Below are positions 50,915 through 60,166 of a stretch of DNA of 64,000 bases, one piece after another. Position 1 is the stretch's first letter, and each line of letters opens with the position of its first letter. A program made the translations under genes and the position numbers. Below the pieces are notes generated by a model, which made no database searches, had not been told where the DNA came from, and worked only from the letters and a program-made list of their open reading frames with translations. This DNA comes from Slackia sp. ZJ119 (lineage in GTDB: Bacteria; Actinomycetota; Coriobacteriia; Coriobacteriales; Eggerthellaceae), in NCBI RefSeq assembly GCF_011039175.1, contig NZ_JAAKEN010000001.1, forward strand, positions 1-64,000. The letters are read 5' to 3'.

Positions 50915-53900
50915 ATGTTTACTGCCGACGCCATACGCAACGCTTCTGGGTCGAAGACGTACGACCGTGGGTGCGAGATAGCGTCGACAAGCCTCGTCAC
51001 GGTGCTCGGGCGGCTGCGGTCCTTTGACGAGCGCGGGAACCTGCGCTTGCAGGCGAAGGTGCGCAGCTCCAGCGGATGGGCCGACTATTACCAGGTCGGC
51101 GTTGTGATCGACGATGTGGGCGATGCGGTGCTGTCCAGTTCGTGCACCTGCCCCGCCCATGCGGGGAACGGACGCGTATGCAAGCATTGCGTCGCGGCGG
51201 CGCTTGCGTTTTTGCATGACCCCCGGTCGTTTCTCGACCGCACCGGCGTGATGGAGGGTGCTGCGCGGGCCGGCTCGGCGAAGCGAGGCCTGCGTGCTGC
51301 GTCCGGCGCCGTCGATGCGCTGTGGGCCGACCAAAACGCCGACCAGCACGTGTTCGGCCGCTTGGCCGAAGACCCCGCTGCCGGCGCTGCGTTCGGCCCC
51401 GCCGCCGGCGCCCCTGCCGCCGCTCGTGCTGCTGCGTCTGCCAGCGCCGCCGTCCGCTCCTTCCCGACGCAAAACCCCTTCCGGTCCTCCGACCCACTTG
51501 CCGACGATTCCGAGACCTCGCCCGAGCTGGCGGTGCTCATGGACCGCTACGCCCCCGAAAAAACGCCGCTGCGCAAGGTCCGCGACGGCGGCTACGTCGA
51601 AGAAGAGCTGACGGGCGCGTGGCTGCAGCCGGTGCTCACCGAGACGATCCACGGGTGGAAGGCCAGCTTCAAAATAGGGCACAACAAGACGAGCTACGTG
51701 GTAAAAAGCATCTCCGACCTGCTTGAACGCGTCCGTGACCACCGTTCGCACTTCTACGGGAAAAACCTTGCGTTCACCCATTCGCTCACGGCGTTCGACC
51801 GGCGCTCGCGCCTGGTCCTGGGGCTTTTGCAGCGCGTCGAGGACCGGATCCAGCGCTCGCCCCTCGACGTTACGTTCCGGTCCCGCCCGAGCCAGACCCT
51901 GCAGCGGGAGGTCGATCTGCTTGCGGAAGAGGTCGTCGAGCTGCTTGACATCCAGCGGCGGGCCGACGAGCCGATCATCGTCGAGGACCCGGCGCTGTAC
52001 GGTCGCGGGCGCCAGGCGGTCCGCATCGTGCGCGAGGACCCCGCCTTCGACGTCGAGCTGTTCCAAGAGGGCGACCAGTGGGTGCTCGACGGCGGCGGCA
52101 CGGTGCCGTTCGTGCGGTCGGGCGGCCGGCTCTTCGTGCTGCGAGCGAACGTCTTCTACGACTGCTCGCCGGACGTGGCGTCGCTTTCCGAGTTTCTGAC
52201 CAGCCTGTATGCGAAGGGCCGCCTGCAGCTTTCCGCGAAGGACGTGCCGCGGTTCGCGTCGACGCTGTTGCCGGCGTTGGAAGAGCGGCTTTCGATGCAC
52301 GTGCCCGACGAGGTCCGCGCCTTGAAGCCGGTGCCGTGCCATCTGGAGTTTTACTTCGACCGGGAAGCGCATCGCGTGACGGTCGAGGCGTACGCGAATT
52401 ATGCGGGCAGGCGGATCGCGCTCGGCGGCGTGCGCAGCGCGGGGCGGCCGGAGGGCGTTTTCGACCCGGACAACGCCGGGGGAAAGCTGTGCCCGGTGCG
52501 CGACGAAGCGGCGGAAAGCGCGGCATATGACCTGGTGGGAGAGTATTTCACGGTCGATGCGGCAGAAGCGGCGGCAGCGGGGGCCGACCTGGACGGGTCG
52601 GACGTGCCCTTCATTGCGATCGACGACGAAGGCGCCATGGTGGCGCTTCTGTTCGGCGGCCTGGCGCGGTTTCGCGAGGCGGGCGAGGCGTTCACGACGG
52701 CGGCGTTCGACCGGCTGCTGTTCGACCGGGAGCCGACCATCGACATCGGGCTTTCGCTGACCGGAGACCTCATCGATATGGACGTGTCGTCGAGCGATTT
52801 GGACGCGGAAGATTTGCGGGCGCTTTTGGGCAGTTTCCGGAAGCGGCGGAAGTTTCACCGGCTGCGCAGCGGCGCGTACCTGAGCCTGCGCGACTTCAAC
52901 GAGCGGCAGCTTGCGCAGCTGGAGCAGATCGGCGACGACTTGGGCGCAAGCGACCGAGACCTGGTGAGCGGCGCGTTCGAAGTGCCGGCCTACCGGGCGT
53001 TTTACCTGGCCGCGGCCGCGCCGGACGCCACGTGCGACGAGGCGTTCAGCCAGCTGGTCGAGTCGTTTCGGGAAGCGCGGTCGGCCGATTTCGCGGTGCC
53101 GCCGGCGCTTGCGGGCGTGCTGCGCCCCTACCAGGTCGAGGGGTTCCGGTGGCTGTCGCTGCTGTCCGAATGCGGATTCGGCGGAATACTCGCCGACGAG
53201 ATGGGGCTGGGCAAGACGCTGCAGGTGATCGCGTGGCTGCTCGCGTGCCGGGAAGCGGACGCGGCGGCCCTGGCGGGTGCGGCTGGCTCCGCGGGCACGG
53301 CCCCGGCGAGCGCGACGCTCCCCGCAGATGCGGCCGACCCCGCAGGTGCGGCCCTGGCGGGTGCGGCGCTCCCCGCGCTTGAGCCCGCCCTGCGCCTTGG
53401 CGCCGACTGCCCTGCGCTGGTGGTGTGCCCTGCCTCGGTCGTGTACAACTGGACGGCCGAATTCGAGCGATTCGCCCCTGACCTGGTGGTACGCACGCTC
53501 GCGGGCACGAAGTCCGAACGCATTGCCACGCGGCGGCTTCCCTGCGACGTGCTGGTGACGTCTTACGACATCGCCCGCATCGACGGCGAGGCCCTGGCCG
53601 AGCGCGAGTTTTTCGCCATCGTCTTGGACGAGGCCCACTACATCAAAAACCAGTCGGCCAAAACCACGCGGGCGCTGAAAAAGCTGCGCGGGCGCCACCG
53701 GTTCGCGCTGACGGGCACGCCGATGGAGAACCGACCCAGCGAGCTGTTCAGCCTGTTCGACTTTCTCATGCCGGGCTATCTGGGCAGTTACATGGGCTTT
53801 CGGGAGCGCTTTGAGCTGGGCGTTTTGGGCGGCGACGAGGAAACGGCTGAGCGTCTGCACCGGCTGGTGGGGCCGTTCGTGCTGCGGCGCCTGAAGGCCG

Positions 53901-54676
53901 ACGTGCTGACCGAGCTGCCCGACAAGCTGGAGACGGTGGTGCGAGCGTCGATGGGCGCGAAGCAGCGGCGGCTCTACGACGCCCATGAGCAGCACGTCCG
54001 CGAAGAGCTGGCCCTGCAGATAGCCGAGAGCAAGAAGCGGCGCCACCAAAGGGCGTCCGGCCCGCGCGAGCACAGCGTGGAGATCCTTGCCGAGCTGACG
54101 AAGCTGCGCCAGCTGTGCTGCGACCCCGGCCTTTTGTACGAGGACTACGCCGGCGGCGCGGCAAAGGTGGACGCCATCATGGACCTGGTGGGCTCGGCGG
54201 TGGAAGCCGGCGAGAAAATACTGGTGTTTTCCCAGTTCACAAGCTTTCTTTCGGTGTTGGCCGAACGCATGCGCGACGAGCGGATCGACCACTTCGTGCT
54301 GACGGGCGCCACGCCGAAGCGCCGTCGGCTCGAGCTGGTCAACAGCTTCAACGCGGGCGCCACGCCGGTGTTTTTGGTGTCGCTGAAAGCCGGCGGCACG
54401 GGGCTGAACCTGACGGGCGCGTCGGTCGTCATCCACGCGGACCCGTGGTGGAACGCGTCGGTGCAGAACCAGGCGACCGACCGGGCACACCGCATCGGGC
54501 AGGACCGGGTGGTGAACGTGTTCAAGGTGATCGCAAGCGGCACCATCGAGGAACGCATGGTGTGTTTGCAGGAGAAGAAGCTCGCCTTGGCAGACGGGCT
54601 GATCGGCGGGGAAGGCATGACCCTGGCCGCGCTGACCGACGACGATTTGCTCGACCTGCTGAGCAGCGCCGGCTAG
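50915..54676 (+). CDS. SWIM zinc-finger SNF2/HepA-type helicase
   Basis: 1253 residues; ATG 50915 behind GAAGGAGCCC. An N-terminal SWIM finger (SSCTCPAHAGNGRVCKHC, about 75-92) precedes a long middle region and a SNF2 ATPase: LRPYQVEGFRWL, GILADEMGLGKTLQ (motif I, about 756), VLDEAHYIKN (motif II, about 904), LTGTPMENRPSEL (motif III), VFSQFTSFLSVL, and the C-terminal GTGLNLTGASVVIHADPWWN and ATDRAHRIGQ (motifs V and VI). It probably remodels protein-DNA or RNA polymerase complexes. Two Ala-rich linkers interrupt it, one after the SWIM finger (about 160-190) and one just after motif I (about 775-825). It is monocistronic. Confidence 0.93.
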   Translation: MFTADAIRNASGSKTYDRGCEIASTSLVTVLGRLRSFDERGNLRLQAKVRSSSGWADYYQVGVVIDDVGDAVLSSSCTCPAHAGNGRVCKHCVAAALAFLHDPRSFLDRTGVMEGAARAGSAKRGLRAASGAVDALWADQNADQHVFGRLAEDPAAGAAFGPAAGAPAAARAAASASAAVRSFPTQNPFRSSDPLADDSETSPELAVLMDRYAPEKTPLRKVRDGGYVEEELTGAWLQPVLTETIHGWKASFKIGHNKTSYVVKSISDLLERVRDHRSHFYGKNLAFTHSLTAFDRRSRLVLGLLQRVEDRIQRSPLDVTFRSRPSQTLQREVDLLAEEVVELLDIQRRADEPIIVEDPALYGRGRQAVRIVREDPAFDVELFQEGDQWVLDGGGTVPFVRSGGRLFVLRANVFYDCSPDVASLSEFLTSLYAKGRLQLSAKDVPRFASTLLPALEERLSMHVPDEVRALKPVPCHLEFYFDREAHRVTVEAYANYAGRRIALGGVRSAGRPEGVFDPDNAGGKLCPVRDEAAESAAYDLVGEYFTVDAAEAAAAGADLDGSDVPFIAIDDEGAMVALLFGGLARFREAGEAFTTAAFDRLLFDREPTIDIGLSLTGDLIDMDVSSSDLDAEDLRALLGSFRKRRKFHRLRSGAYLSLRDFNERQLAQLEQIGDDLGASDRDLVSGAFEVPAYRAFYLAAAAPDATCDEAFSQLVESFREARSADFAVPPALAGVLRPYQVEGFRWLSLLSECGFGGILADEMGLGKTLQVIAWLLACREADAAALAGAAGSAGTAPASATLPADAADPAGAALAGAALPALEPALRLGADCPALVVCPASVVYNWTAEFERFAPDLVVRTLAGTKSERIATRRLPCDVLVTSYDIARIDGEALAEREFFAIVLDEAHYIKNQSAKTTRALKKLRGRHRFALTGTPMENRPSELFSLFDFLMPGYLGSYMGFRERFELGVLGGDEETAERLHRLVGPFVLRRLKADVLTELPDKLETVVRASMGAKQRRLYDAHEQHVREELALQIAESKKRRHQRASGPREHSVEILAELTKLRQLCCDPGLLYEDYAGGAAKVDAIMDLVGSAVEAGEKILVFSQFTSFLSVLAERMRDERIDHFVLTGATPKRRRLELVNSFNAGATPVFLVSLKAGGTGLNLTGASVVIHADPWWNASVQNQATDRAHRIGQDRVVNVFKVIASGTIEERMVCLQEKKLALADGLIGGEGMTLAALTDDDLLDLLSSAG

Positions 54677-54773
54677 AGCGGGCGCTGCGGCGGGCGCTGC
54701 CCCGACGGAGCGCCCCGATTCCGGCCACCCTTCCGCCTGTCTGGCGGCGCTGTTTCCATTTGTTAGCCTTAGC

Positions 54774-55568
54774 TTACTCGGCGGCTTCTGCGGCCTCTTC
54801 CGCTTCCAGCTCGGCGTTCTGCTTCTTGATGCGCTTGGCGAGCACGACGCGTGCGATCAGCAGGCTGACCTCGTACAACGAGATGAGCGCCGCGAACATG
54901 AGAACCATGGTGATGGGCGAGGCGTCCGGCGTGGCCATGGCCGAGAGGATCATGAGCGCCACGTACACGATGCGCCAGCTGCCGCGCAGCTTCTTGTACG
55001 GCACGACGTCGAAGATGACCAGGTAGAAGATGATCAGCGGCAGCTCGAACGCAAGGCCGAACGCCAGCTCGAACTTGATGATGATGTCCACGTACGTCGA
55101 CATGCGCGGCTCGACGTAGCCAAGCCCTATGGCCTGGTCAGTGAGCCATTGGAACGCCGGGTCGAGGATGATCGCGTAGCAGAACACCGTGCCGAACACG
55201 AACAGGAACACGGCGACGGCGAACGTGGGGACGAACCATTTGCGCTCGCTGGGCTTCAGCGCCGGCAGGAAAAACGCGAGCAGCTGCCACAGGATGACGG
55301 GAGCGCACGCGACGATGGCGGCCCACATGGAAATGAGGAAGCGCACCGAGAACGACTCGAACGGGTCGAGCGCCACGAGCGCCACCGAGCCGTCGGCCGC
55401 GCGAGGCAGGTACTCGGCGATGGGCAGCAGCAAAAACTGGCCCATGGTGGGAGTGGCCATGTAGAACACCACGACGGCGACGGCCAGACAGACAACGATG
55501 CGTACGAGGCGCATGCGCAGCTCGCCCAAATGGTCGAACAGGGGCATGCGTGCCGGTCCGATAGGCAT
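54774..55568 (-). CDS. tatC: Twin-arginine translocase subunit TatC
   Basis: 264 residues, six membrane segments. MPLFDHLGELRMRLVRI (about 8-24), the family's conserved N-terminal LxELRxR motif, and FELAFGLAFELPLIIFYLV (about 167-185) identify TatC, the core receptor for twin-arginine signal peptides. The ATG overlaps the tatA stop by one base (TAATG), so translation is coupled. The C-terminal tail is acidic and Ala-rich. It would export folded cofactor enzymes, such as the client of the TorD-family chaperone encoded 13 kb upstream. Confidence 0.95.
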   Translation of the reverse strand: MPIGPARMPLFDHLGELRMRLVRIVVCLAVAVVVFYMATPTMGQFLLLPIAEYLPRAADGSVALVALDPFESFSVRFLISMWAAIVACAPVILWQLLAFFLPALKPSERKWFVPTFAVAVFLFVFGTVFCYAIILDPAFQWLTDQAIGLGYVEPRMSTYVDIIIKFELAFGLAFELPLIIFYLVIFDVVPYKKLRGSWRIVYVALMILSAMATPDASPITMVLMFAALISLYEVSLLIARVVLAKRIKKQNAELEAEEAAEAAE

Positions 55569-56290
55569 TAGTGAGCCCCTTTCTCTTCAGCGGCGCCAGG
55601 CGCGTCGGATGCGCCGGTCTTCGTTTTCGCGGTCTGCGCCGTGCCGTAGAGGCTGGCCGCCGAAGGCTTGTCAGAGCCGGCAGATTTCGCATCGGCAGGC
55701 TTCTGGCCAGCCGGTTCGTCGGAGGTGGCCGTAGCGCTGTCGGTCTTTGAGGCCTCCTTGGCGGCCACCGGCTTTCTGTCCGCGACCGTCTTTGCGGCAG
55801 CCGGGGCCGCTGCCGCCTTCGCGGCCTTTGCGGCTTCCTTTTCCTCGGCCGCCTTCGCTTCGGCCTCCGCCGCTTCGGCGGCCTTCTTCGCCGCGCGTTC
55901 CGCGTCGTAGCGGGCCTTGCGCTCCGAGAACGTTTCCTGCCGCTTTTCCTCGGCCTTCGTCGGTGACTTCTCGGCCGTCTTGGCTTGAGGCTTGCTTGCG
56001 CCCGCAGCGGTCTTCGACGTCGACGCGCTCGATCCGCTCACCTTCTTCACGCCGTCCTTTGCGCTGGTCACAGCCTTGTCAACGACATCGAGCGGATTCT
56101 GGAACGGCGTGTCGGAATTCGGATCGTACACCTCGTTTTTCAGCACCTTGTTCATTTCCTCTTGGGCGCTGCGGAATTTCGCGATGCCCTGCCCGACCGT
56201 TTTTGCGATGGCCGGCAGCTTGTCGGGCCCGAAAATGAGAAAACCGAACAGCAGAATGAGGAAAAGCTCAAATCCACCAATACCAAACAA
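55568..56290 (-). CDS. tatA: TatA/TatB-type translocase subunit with long Ala/Lys tail
   Basis: 240 residues from TTG 56290; AAAGGGG lies at the right distance and the product then begins MFGIGGFELFLILLFGFLIF, the classic Tat start with FG hinge before the amphipathic helix (LPAIAKTVGQGIAKFRSAQ). Earlier starts add unrelated residues. After residue 65 the chain is a 175-residue Ala/Lys/Glu-rich tail, much longer than TatA (about 80) or TatB (about 170). One gene may serve as both A and B. A minus-strand TGGTACCAT (56386-56394) is a possible promoter. Confidence 0.85.
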   Translation of the reverse strand: MFGIGGFELFLILLFGFLIFGPDKLPAIAKTVGQGIAKFRSAQEEMNKVLKNEVYDPNSDTPFQNPLDVVDKAVTSAKDGVKKVSGSSASTSKTAAGASKPQAKTAEKSPTKAEEKRQETFSERKARYDAERAAKKAAEAAEAEAKAAEEKEAAKAAKAAAAPAAAKTVADRKPVAAKEASKTDSATATSDEPAGQKPADAKSAGSDKPSAASLYGTAQTAKTKTGASDAPGAAEEKGAH

Positions 56291-56633
56291 AGTTATCCCC
56301 TTTGGACTCACTGATACCCAAATGTGCGCGTGACCTGCGCAGTCGCGAAGGCTGCGTCTGGACATGCAATCATCCATGGTACCACACGACCTTTCACGCC
56401 GCGTCAGAGCGCTTGTTTTACAGAAAAAGCATGGGAGGGAGCGGGGCGGGCAGGTCGCGGCGCAGGTCATGCGCGGGAAGCGGGGTGCGGGAGCGGGAGG
56501 GCGGTGGCAGCAGCTGGTGGCAGGGCGGCTGGCAGCGGCTGGGGCGGGTGGTTCGCGCTTCTTCCACAGGGGCTTCACGATCTTCCGCTAAAATAATTCT
56601 TTTTGTGACTTCATTCGACCGACAAGGATTCAC
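56291..56633. other. Divergent control region tat - murT-gatD
   Basis: 343 bp with a minus-strand extended -10 TGGTACCAT (56386-56394) for tat and a plus-strand TAAAAT near 56588 for murT-gatD. The middle is GC-rich and repeats GCGGGAGCGGGAGG-like units. No gene supported. Confidence 0.5.
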
Positions 56634-59249
56634 ATGGGCCTTTCATACACTGCCGCGCGTGCGATCAGCGCTGTTTCAACTTGGGGGCTGAAGAACGTTT
56701 TCCGACGTCCGGCGGCGAATTTTCCGGGCAAGATCGCGCTGTACGTCGATCCGGCGGTCATCGGGCACGCCAAGGCGAAGCTGCGCCGCGGGTCGGTGGC
56801 CGTCGTGGGCACCAACGGCAAGACCACGGTGACGAACCTGCTTGCCGACGTGCTGGAGCAGGCCGGCGGCTCGGTCGTGTGCAACCGCACGGGCGCGAAT
56901 TTGGATTCCGGCGTCGCGACGGCGCTGCTTCACGCGGACGCGGCCGACTGGGGCGTCTTTGAAAGCGACGAGTTGTGGCTCGCGAAGATATTGCCCCAGC
57001 TCAAGGCCGATTATGTGCTGCTGCTCAACCTGTTTCGCGACCAGCTGGACCGCTGCGGCGAGATCGATCGCATCCAAGACTCGATCGTGCGGGCGCTCGC
57101 GTCGTCCCCGAAAACCGTGCTGGTGTACAACGCCGACGACCCGCTGTGCGCCACGATTGCCGCACGCGCGTCCGAGCAGCCGGGGCGGGCCGACACGCCG
57201 TCGATCGCGTTCGGCGTGCGCGAGCCGATGGGGCTGGCGCAGAACACGGTGACCGACGCGACGATGTGCCAGGCGTGCTCGACGATGTTCCAATACGCGT
57301 TTCGCCAGTATGGGCAGTTGGGCGAATATCGTTGTCCGAACTGCGGTTTTGCGCGGCCGGCGCTCGACTTTGCAGCTGAGGGCGTGCGGCTTGATGCAAA
57401 GGGGCTGGCGTTTGAGGTCGTGCGCGGCGGCGCGGCGGGCCGGTCGGTTGAAGGTGCTAAAACGGAATCGGCAGGCCGGTTTGGTGAAAGTGTTAAAACG
57501 GAATCAGATACTAAAACAGAATCATTCGGTGAGGGCCGGCCTCGGGGCGCCGCCGGGGCGAAAGGCGTCGAAGCGGCGTCCGTCATGGCGCTGCATGGCG
57601 CCTTCAACGGGGCGTACATGGTGTACAACCTGCTGGCGACAGGCGTGATGGCGAGCCTGCTCGGGTGCGGCCAGGCGGCCGTGCAGCGGGCCGTCGACGC
57701 GTTCGACCCGCGCAACGGGCGGCTGCAAGCTTACGAGATCGGCGGAAGGAAAGTCCTGCTCAACCTTGCAAAAAACCCGACCGGGTTCAATCAGAACCTG
57801 AAGATCGTCGCGCAGGACGAAGGCCGGCCGGCGGTGGCGTTCTTCATCAACGACAAGGAGGCCGACGGGCATGACGTGTCCTGGTTGTGGGACATCGACT
57901 TCGAAGAGCTGGCGCACAACCGGCCCGTTGCCGTGTACGCGGGCGGCATCCGCGGGGCCGACATGGCGGTGCGCTTGAAGTACGCCGACATAGCGGCAGA
58001 GCGCGTGGCGTCGCCGCAGGAGCTGTTGTCCCAGCTGGACAAGCTGCCGCGCGACGTGAACGCCTACGTGATCGCGAACTACACGTCGCTGCCCGGCGTG
58101 AAGGCGGCCTTGGATGCGGCAGCGGGCGAAGCGGGCAGCGGGGCCGACGTAGCAGGACGCACCGTGGCAGAACGTGGCGACGGAGCAGCAAGCGGCGCCG
58201 GGGCAGCAGGCGCTGGGGTGGCAGGCGGCGCCGGGGCAGCAAGCGCCGGGGTGGCAGCAAGCGGCGTGGGCAGCGCTGCGGGCGCAGGCGGCTCGACCGC
58301 CGTGGCGTCGGGGGGCGCCGCTGGCGCGGGCGCAGGCAGCGCCGCCACGGCTGCCGAGACGGACGCTTCTTTTGCGGCCGACTCTGCTGCGGCAACCTCT
58401 TCCCAACCTTCCGCCGCCCAGCCGGCCGACGACGCTTCCGCTGCGCCGGTCGTGATCGCGCACCTATTCCCTGACCTGCTGAATCTCTACGGCGACGGGG
58501 GCAACGTGCGCGTGCTGGAGCAGCGGCTGCGGTGGCGCGGCGTGCCCGTCGAGGTGCGGCGCGTCAACCATGGCGACTCGATCGACCTTGCGGGCGTCGA
58601 CGTGGTCATGATGGGCGGCAGCCCGGACCGCGAGCAGCGGCTGGCGTCGGCGGATCTGCTTGAAATGGCCGATGACCTGCGGGAATACATCGAGTCTGGC
58701 GGGCCTTTGCTGGCGATTTGCGGCAGCTACCAAATGCTTGGGCGGCAGTGGCTGCTCGACGGCGAGGAGGTTGCGGGGCTGGGCATCATCCCGATGACGA
58801 CGGGGCGGCCGGGGACGTCGGCGGATCGGCTGACGTCGAACATCGTGCTGCGGTCGCCGCTTGCGAGCGAGCCGGTCGTGGGGTACGAGAACCACGCGGG
58901 ACGGACGTATTTGGACGACGGCGTGCAGGCGTTCGGCGAGGTCGTGTCGAGCGAGGGTTGCGGCAACAACGAGCAGTCGAAGCAAGACGGCGTGCTGTAC
59001 AAAGGGCTGGTCGGGACGTATCTGCATGGGCCGCTGTTGGCGAAGAATCCGCAGGTGGCGGACGAACTGCTGCGGCGGGCGCTCGAACGGCACGCGGTGC
59101 GCACGGGCGGCGCTGCGACCGCGGTGGGTGCCGCCCCGGCCGCTTCCGCTGCCGACGCCGAGACTCCAGCGGACGTGGTCCTGGCGCCGTTGGACGACGC
59201 GGCGGAGCACCAGGCGAACGCGGAGCTGTGCCAGCGTTTCGTGCGATAA
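56634..59249 (+). CDS. murT-gatD: MurT-GatD fusion: lipid II isoglutaminyl synthase
   Basis: 871 residues, ATG behind AAGGA. Residues 1-490 are a MurT-type Mur ligase: VVGTNGKTTVTNLLAD (P-loop, about 54-69), ESDELWLAK, NLFRDQLDRCGEIDRI, and a zinc ribbon with CQAC (about 211) and CPNC (about 233). Residues about 605-815 are a GatD-type glutamine amidotransferase: VIAHLFPDLLNLYGDGGNVR, nucleophile in LLAICGSYQMLG (about 695) and His in VGTYLHGPLL (about 797). A 110-residue Ala/Gly linker (about 495-603) joins them. In other Gram-positives these are two proteins that amidate the D-Glu of lipid II to D-isoglutamine. Here both activities are in one chain, read in a single frame with no stop. Confidence 0.92.
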   Translation: MGLSYTAARAISAVSTWGLKNVFRRPAANFPGKIALYVDPAVIGHAKAKLRRGSVAVVGTNGKTTVTNLLADVLEQAGGSVVCNRTGANLDSGVATALLHADAADWGVFESDELWLAKILPQLKADYVLLLNLFRDQLDRCGEIDRIQDSIVRALASSPKTVLVYNADDPLCATIAARASEQPGRADTPSIAFGVREPMGLAQNTVTDATMCQACSTMFQYAFRQYGQLGEYRCPNCGFARPALDFAAEGVRLDAKGLAFEVVRGGAAGRSVEGAKTESAGRFGESVKTESDTKTESFGEGRPRGAAGAKGVEAASVMALHGAFNGAYMVYNLLATGVMASLLGCGQAAVQRAVDAFDPRNGRLQAYEIGGRKVLLNLAKNPTGFNQNLKIVAQDEGRPAVAFFINDKEADGHDVSWLWDIDFEELAHNRPVAVYAGGIRGADMAVRLKYADIAAERVASPQELLSQLDKLPRDVNAYVIANYTSLPGVKAALDAAAGEAGSGADVAGRTVAERGDGAASGAGAAGAGVAGGAGAASAGVAASGVGSAAGAGGSTAVASGGAAGAGAGSAATAAETDASFAADSAAATSSQPSAAQPADDASAAPVVIAHLFPDLLNLYGDGGNVRVLEQRLRWRGVPVEVRRVNHGDSIDLAGVDVVMMGGSPDREQRLASADLLEMADDLREYIESGGPLLAICGSYQMLGRQWLLDGEEVAGLGIIPMTTGRPGTSADRLTSNIVLRSPLASEPVVGYENHAGRTYLDDGVQAFGEVVSSEGCGNNEQSKQDGVLYKGLVGTYLHGPLLAKNPQVADELLRRALERHAVRTGGAATAVGAAPAASAADAETPADVVLAPLDDAAEHQANAELCQRFVR

Positions 59250-59262
59250 GGGGACGTGCCCG

Positions 59263-59985
59263 TTGAAGCCGCCCGCCATTTCCGCCTTCACGTTGAAGGT
59301 CGTTGCGATCGTGGCGATGACCTGCAATCATGCCGCGTACCTCTTCGACGGCGTCATGCCCGCGCCGCTGCTGTTCGTCTTTTACGCGGTCGGCGGGCTG
59401 ACGTTTCCCATCATGGCGTTTCTGTTGGTCGAAGGGTACCGGCACACGTCGAGCCTGCGGCGTTACGCGGGGCGGCTGCTCGTGTTCGCCCTGGTGTCGC
59501 AGGTGCCGTACTGGCTGTTCCTCGCACCTATGGGCAACGTGCTGTTCACGCTTCTGATCAGCCTTTTTGCGCTGTATCTGTACGATACGGTGCAAAGCCG
59601 CCCGCTTTTCTGGCTGGCGTTTGCGGGCCTTGTGCTGCTCAGCGCGGCGTGCGACTGGGGCGTGTTCGGGCCGATCATGGTGCTGATGATGCGCACGGTG
59701 CCGGACGAGCGGCTGCGCATCGTCTGCCCCATCGTGATGGTGATGCTGGCGTCCGGCATCCCGCAGCTGCTGGAATTCTTGGCGACGCGCGACCTGATGA
59801 CGCTGTCGTTCGCCCTGTACGCGCTGCTGGGGAGCGCGGCCGACATGCCGCTGCTCATGGCCTACGACGGTCGTCGCGGCCGTCCGATGAAGTGGCTCTT
59901 TTACGCGTACTACCCCGCGCATATCGCGGTGTTAGGCCTGGTCGCCATCGGGATGGGCGCGAACCTGCCGCTGCCCTTGTGGTAG
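59263..59985 (+). CDS. TraX-family membrane protein
   Basis: 240 residues from TTG 59263 (AAGGGG 9 bp upstream); it follows murT-gatD by 13 bp and is probably cotranscribed. Polytopic, about eight hydrophobic segments. ISAFTLKVVAIVAMTCNHAAYLF, GLTFPIMAFLLVEGYRHTSS and the terminal KWLFYAYYPAHI (His) are the TraX signature, here each written in part. TraX was first described as an F-pilin acetylase; chromosomal relatives are presumed membrane acyltransferases of cell-surface polymers. Its place after the lipid II amidation gene fits a cell-envelope role. Substrate unknown. Confidence 0.88.
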   Translation: MKPPAISAFTLKVVAIVAMTCNHAAYLFDGVMPAPLLFVFYAVGGLTFPIMAFLLVEGYRHTSSLRRYAGRLLVFALVSQVPYWLFLAPMGNVLFTLLISLFALYLYDTVQSRPLFWLAFAGLVLLSAACDWGVFGPIMVLMMRTVPDERLRIVCPIVMVMLASGIPQLLEFLATRDLMTLSFALYALLGSAADMPLLMAYDGRRGRPMKWLFYAYYPAHIAVLGLVAIGMGANLPLPLW

Positions 59986-60166
59986 GGGAGGCGCCGCAGC
60001 GTAGTGCTGGCAGAAGAGGCGGCAGATGGTGAAGGCCGAGGCGGCGGCTGTGGCGGCAGAGTCGCGGCGGAAAGCGGCAGTGAAGGGCTGTGGCGGCCCC
60101 AGCGGTTGTGACGCAGAGTGGGAGCGGCGGGGATGGAGAGGCCGGGGCCTCCAGGCTCACGTTTCA

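Noticed and set aside
50828-54490. 1220-codon minus-strand frame opposite the SNF2 gene
   Set aside because: It is a shadow of GC-rich codon use in the real gene: no domain, Arg/His-rich composition, no ribosome site.
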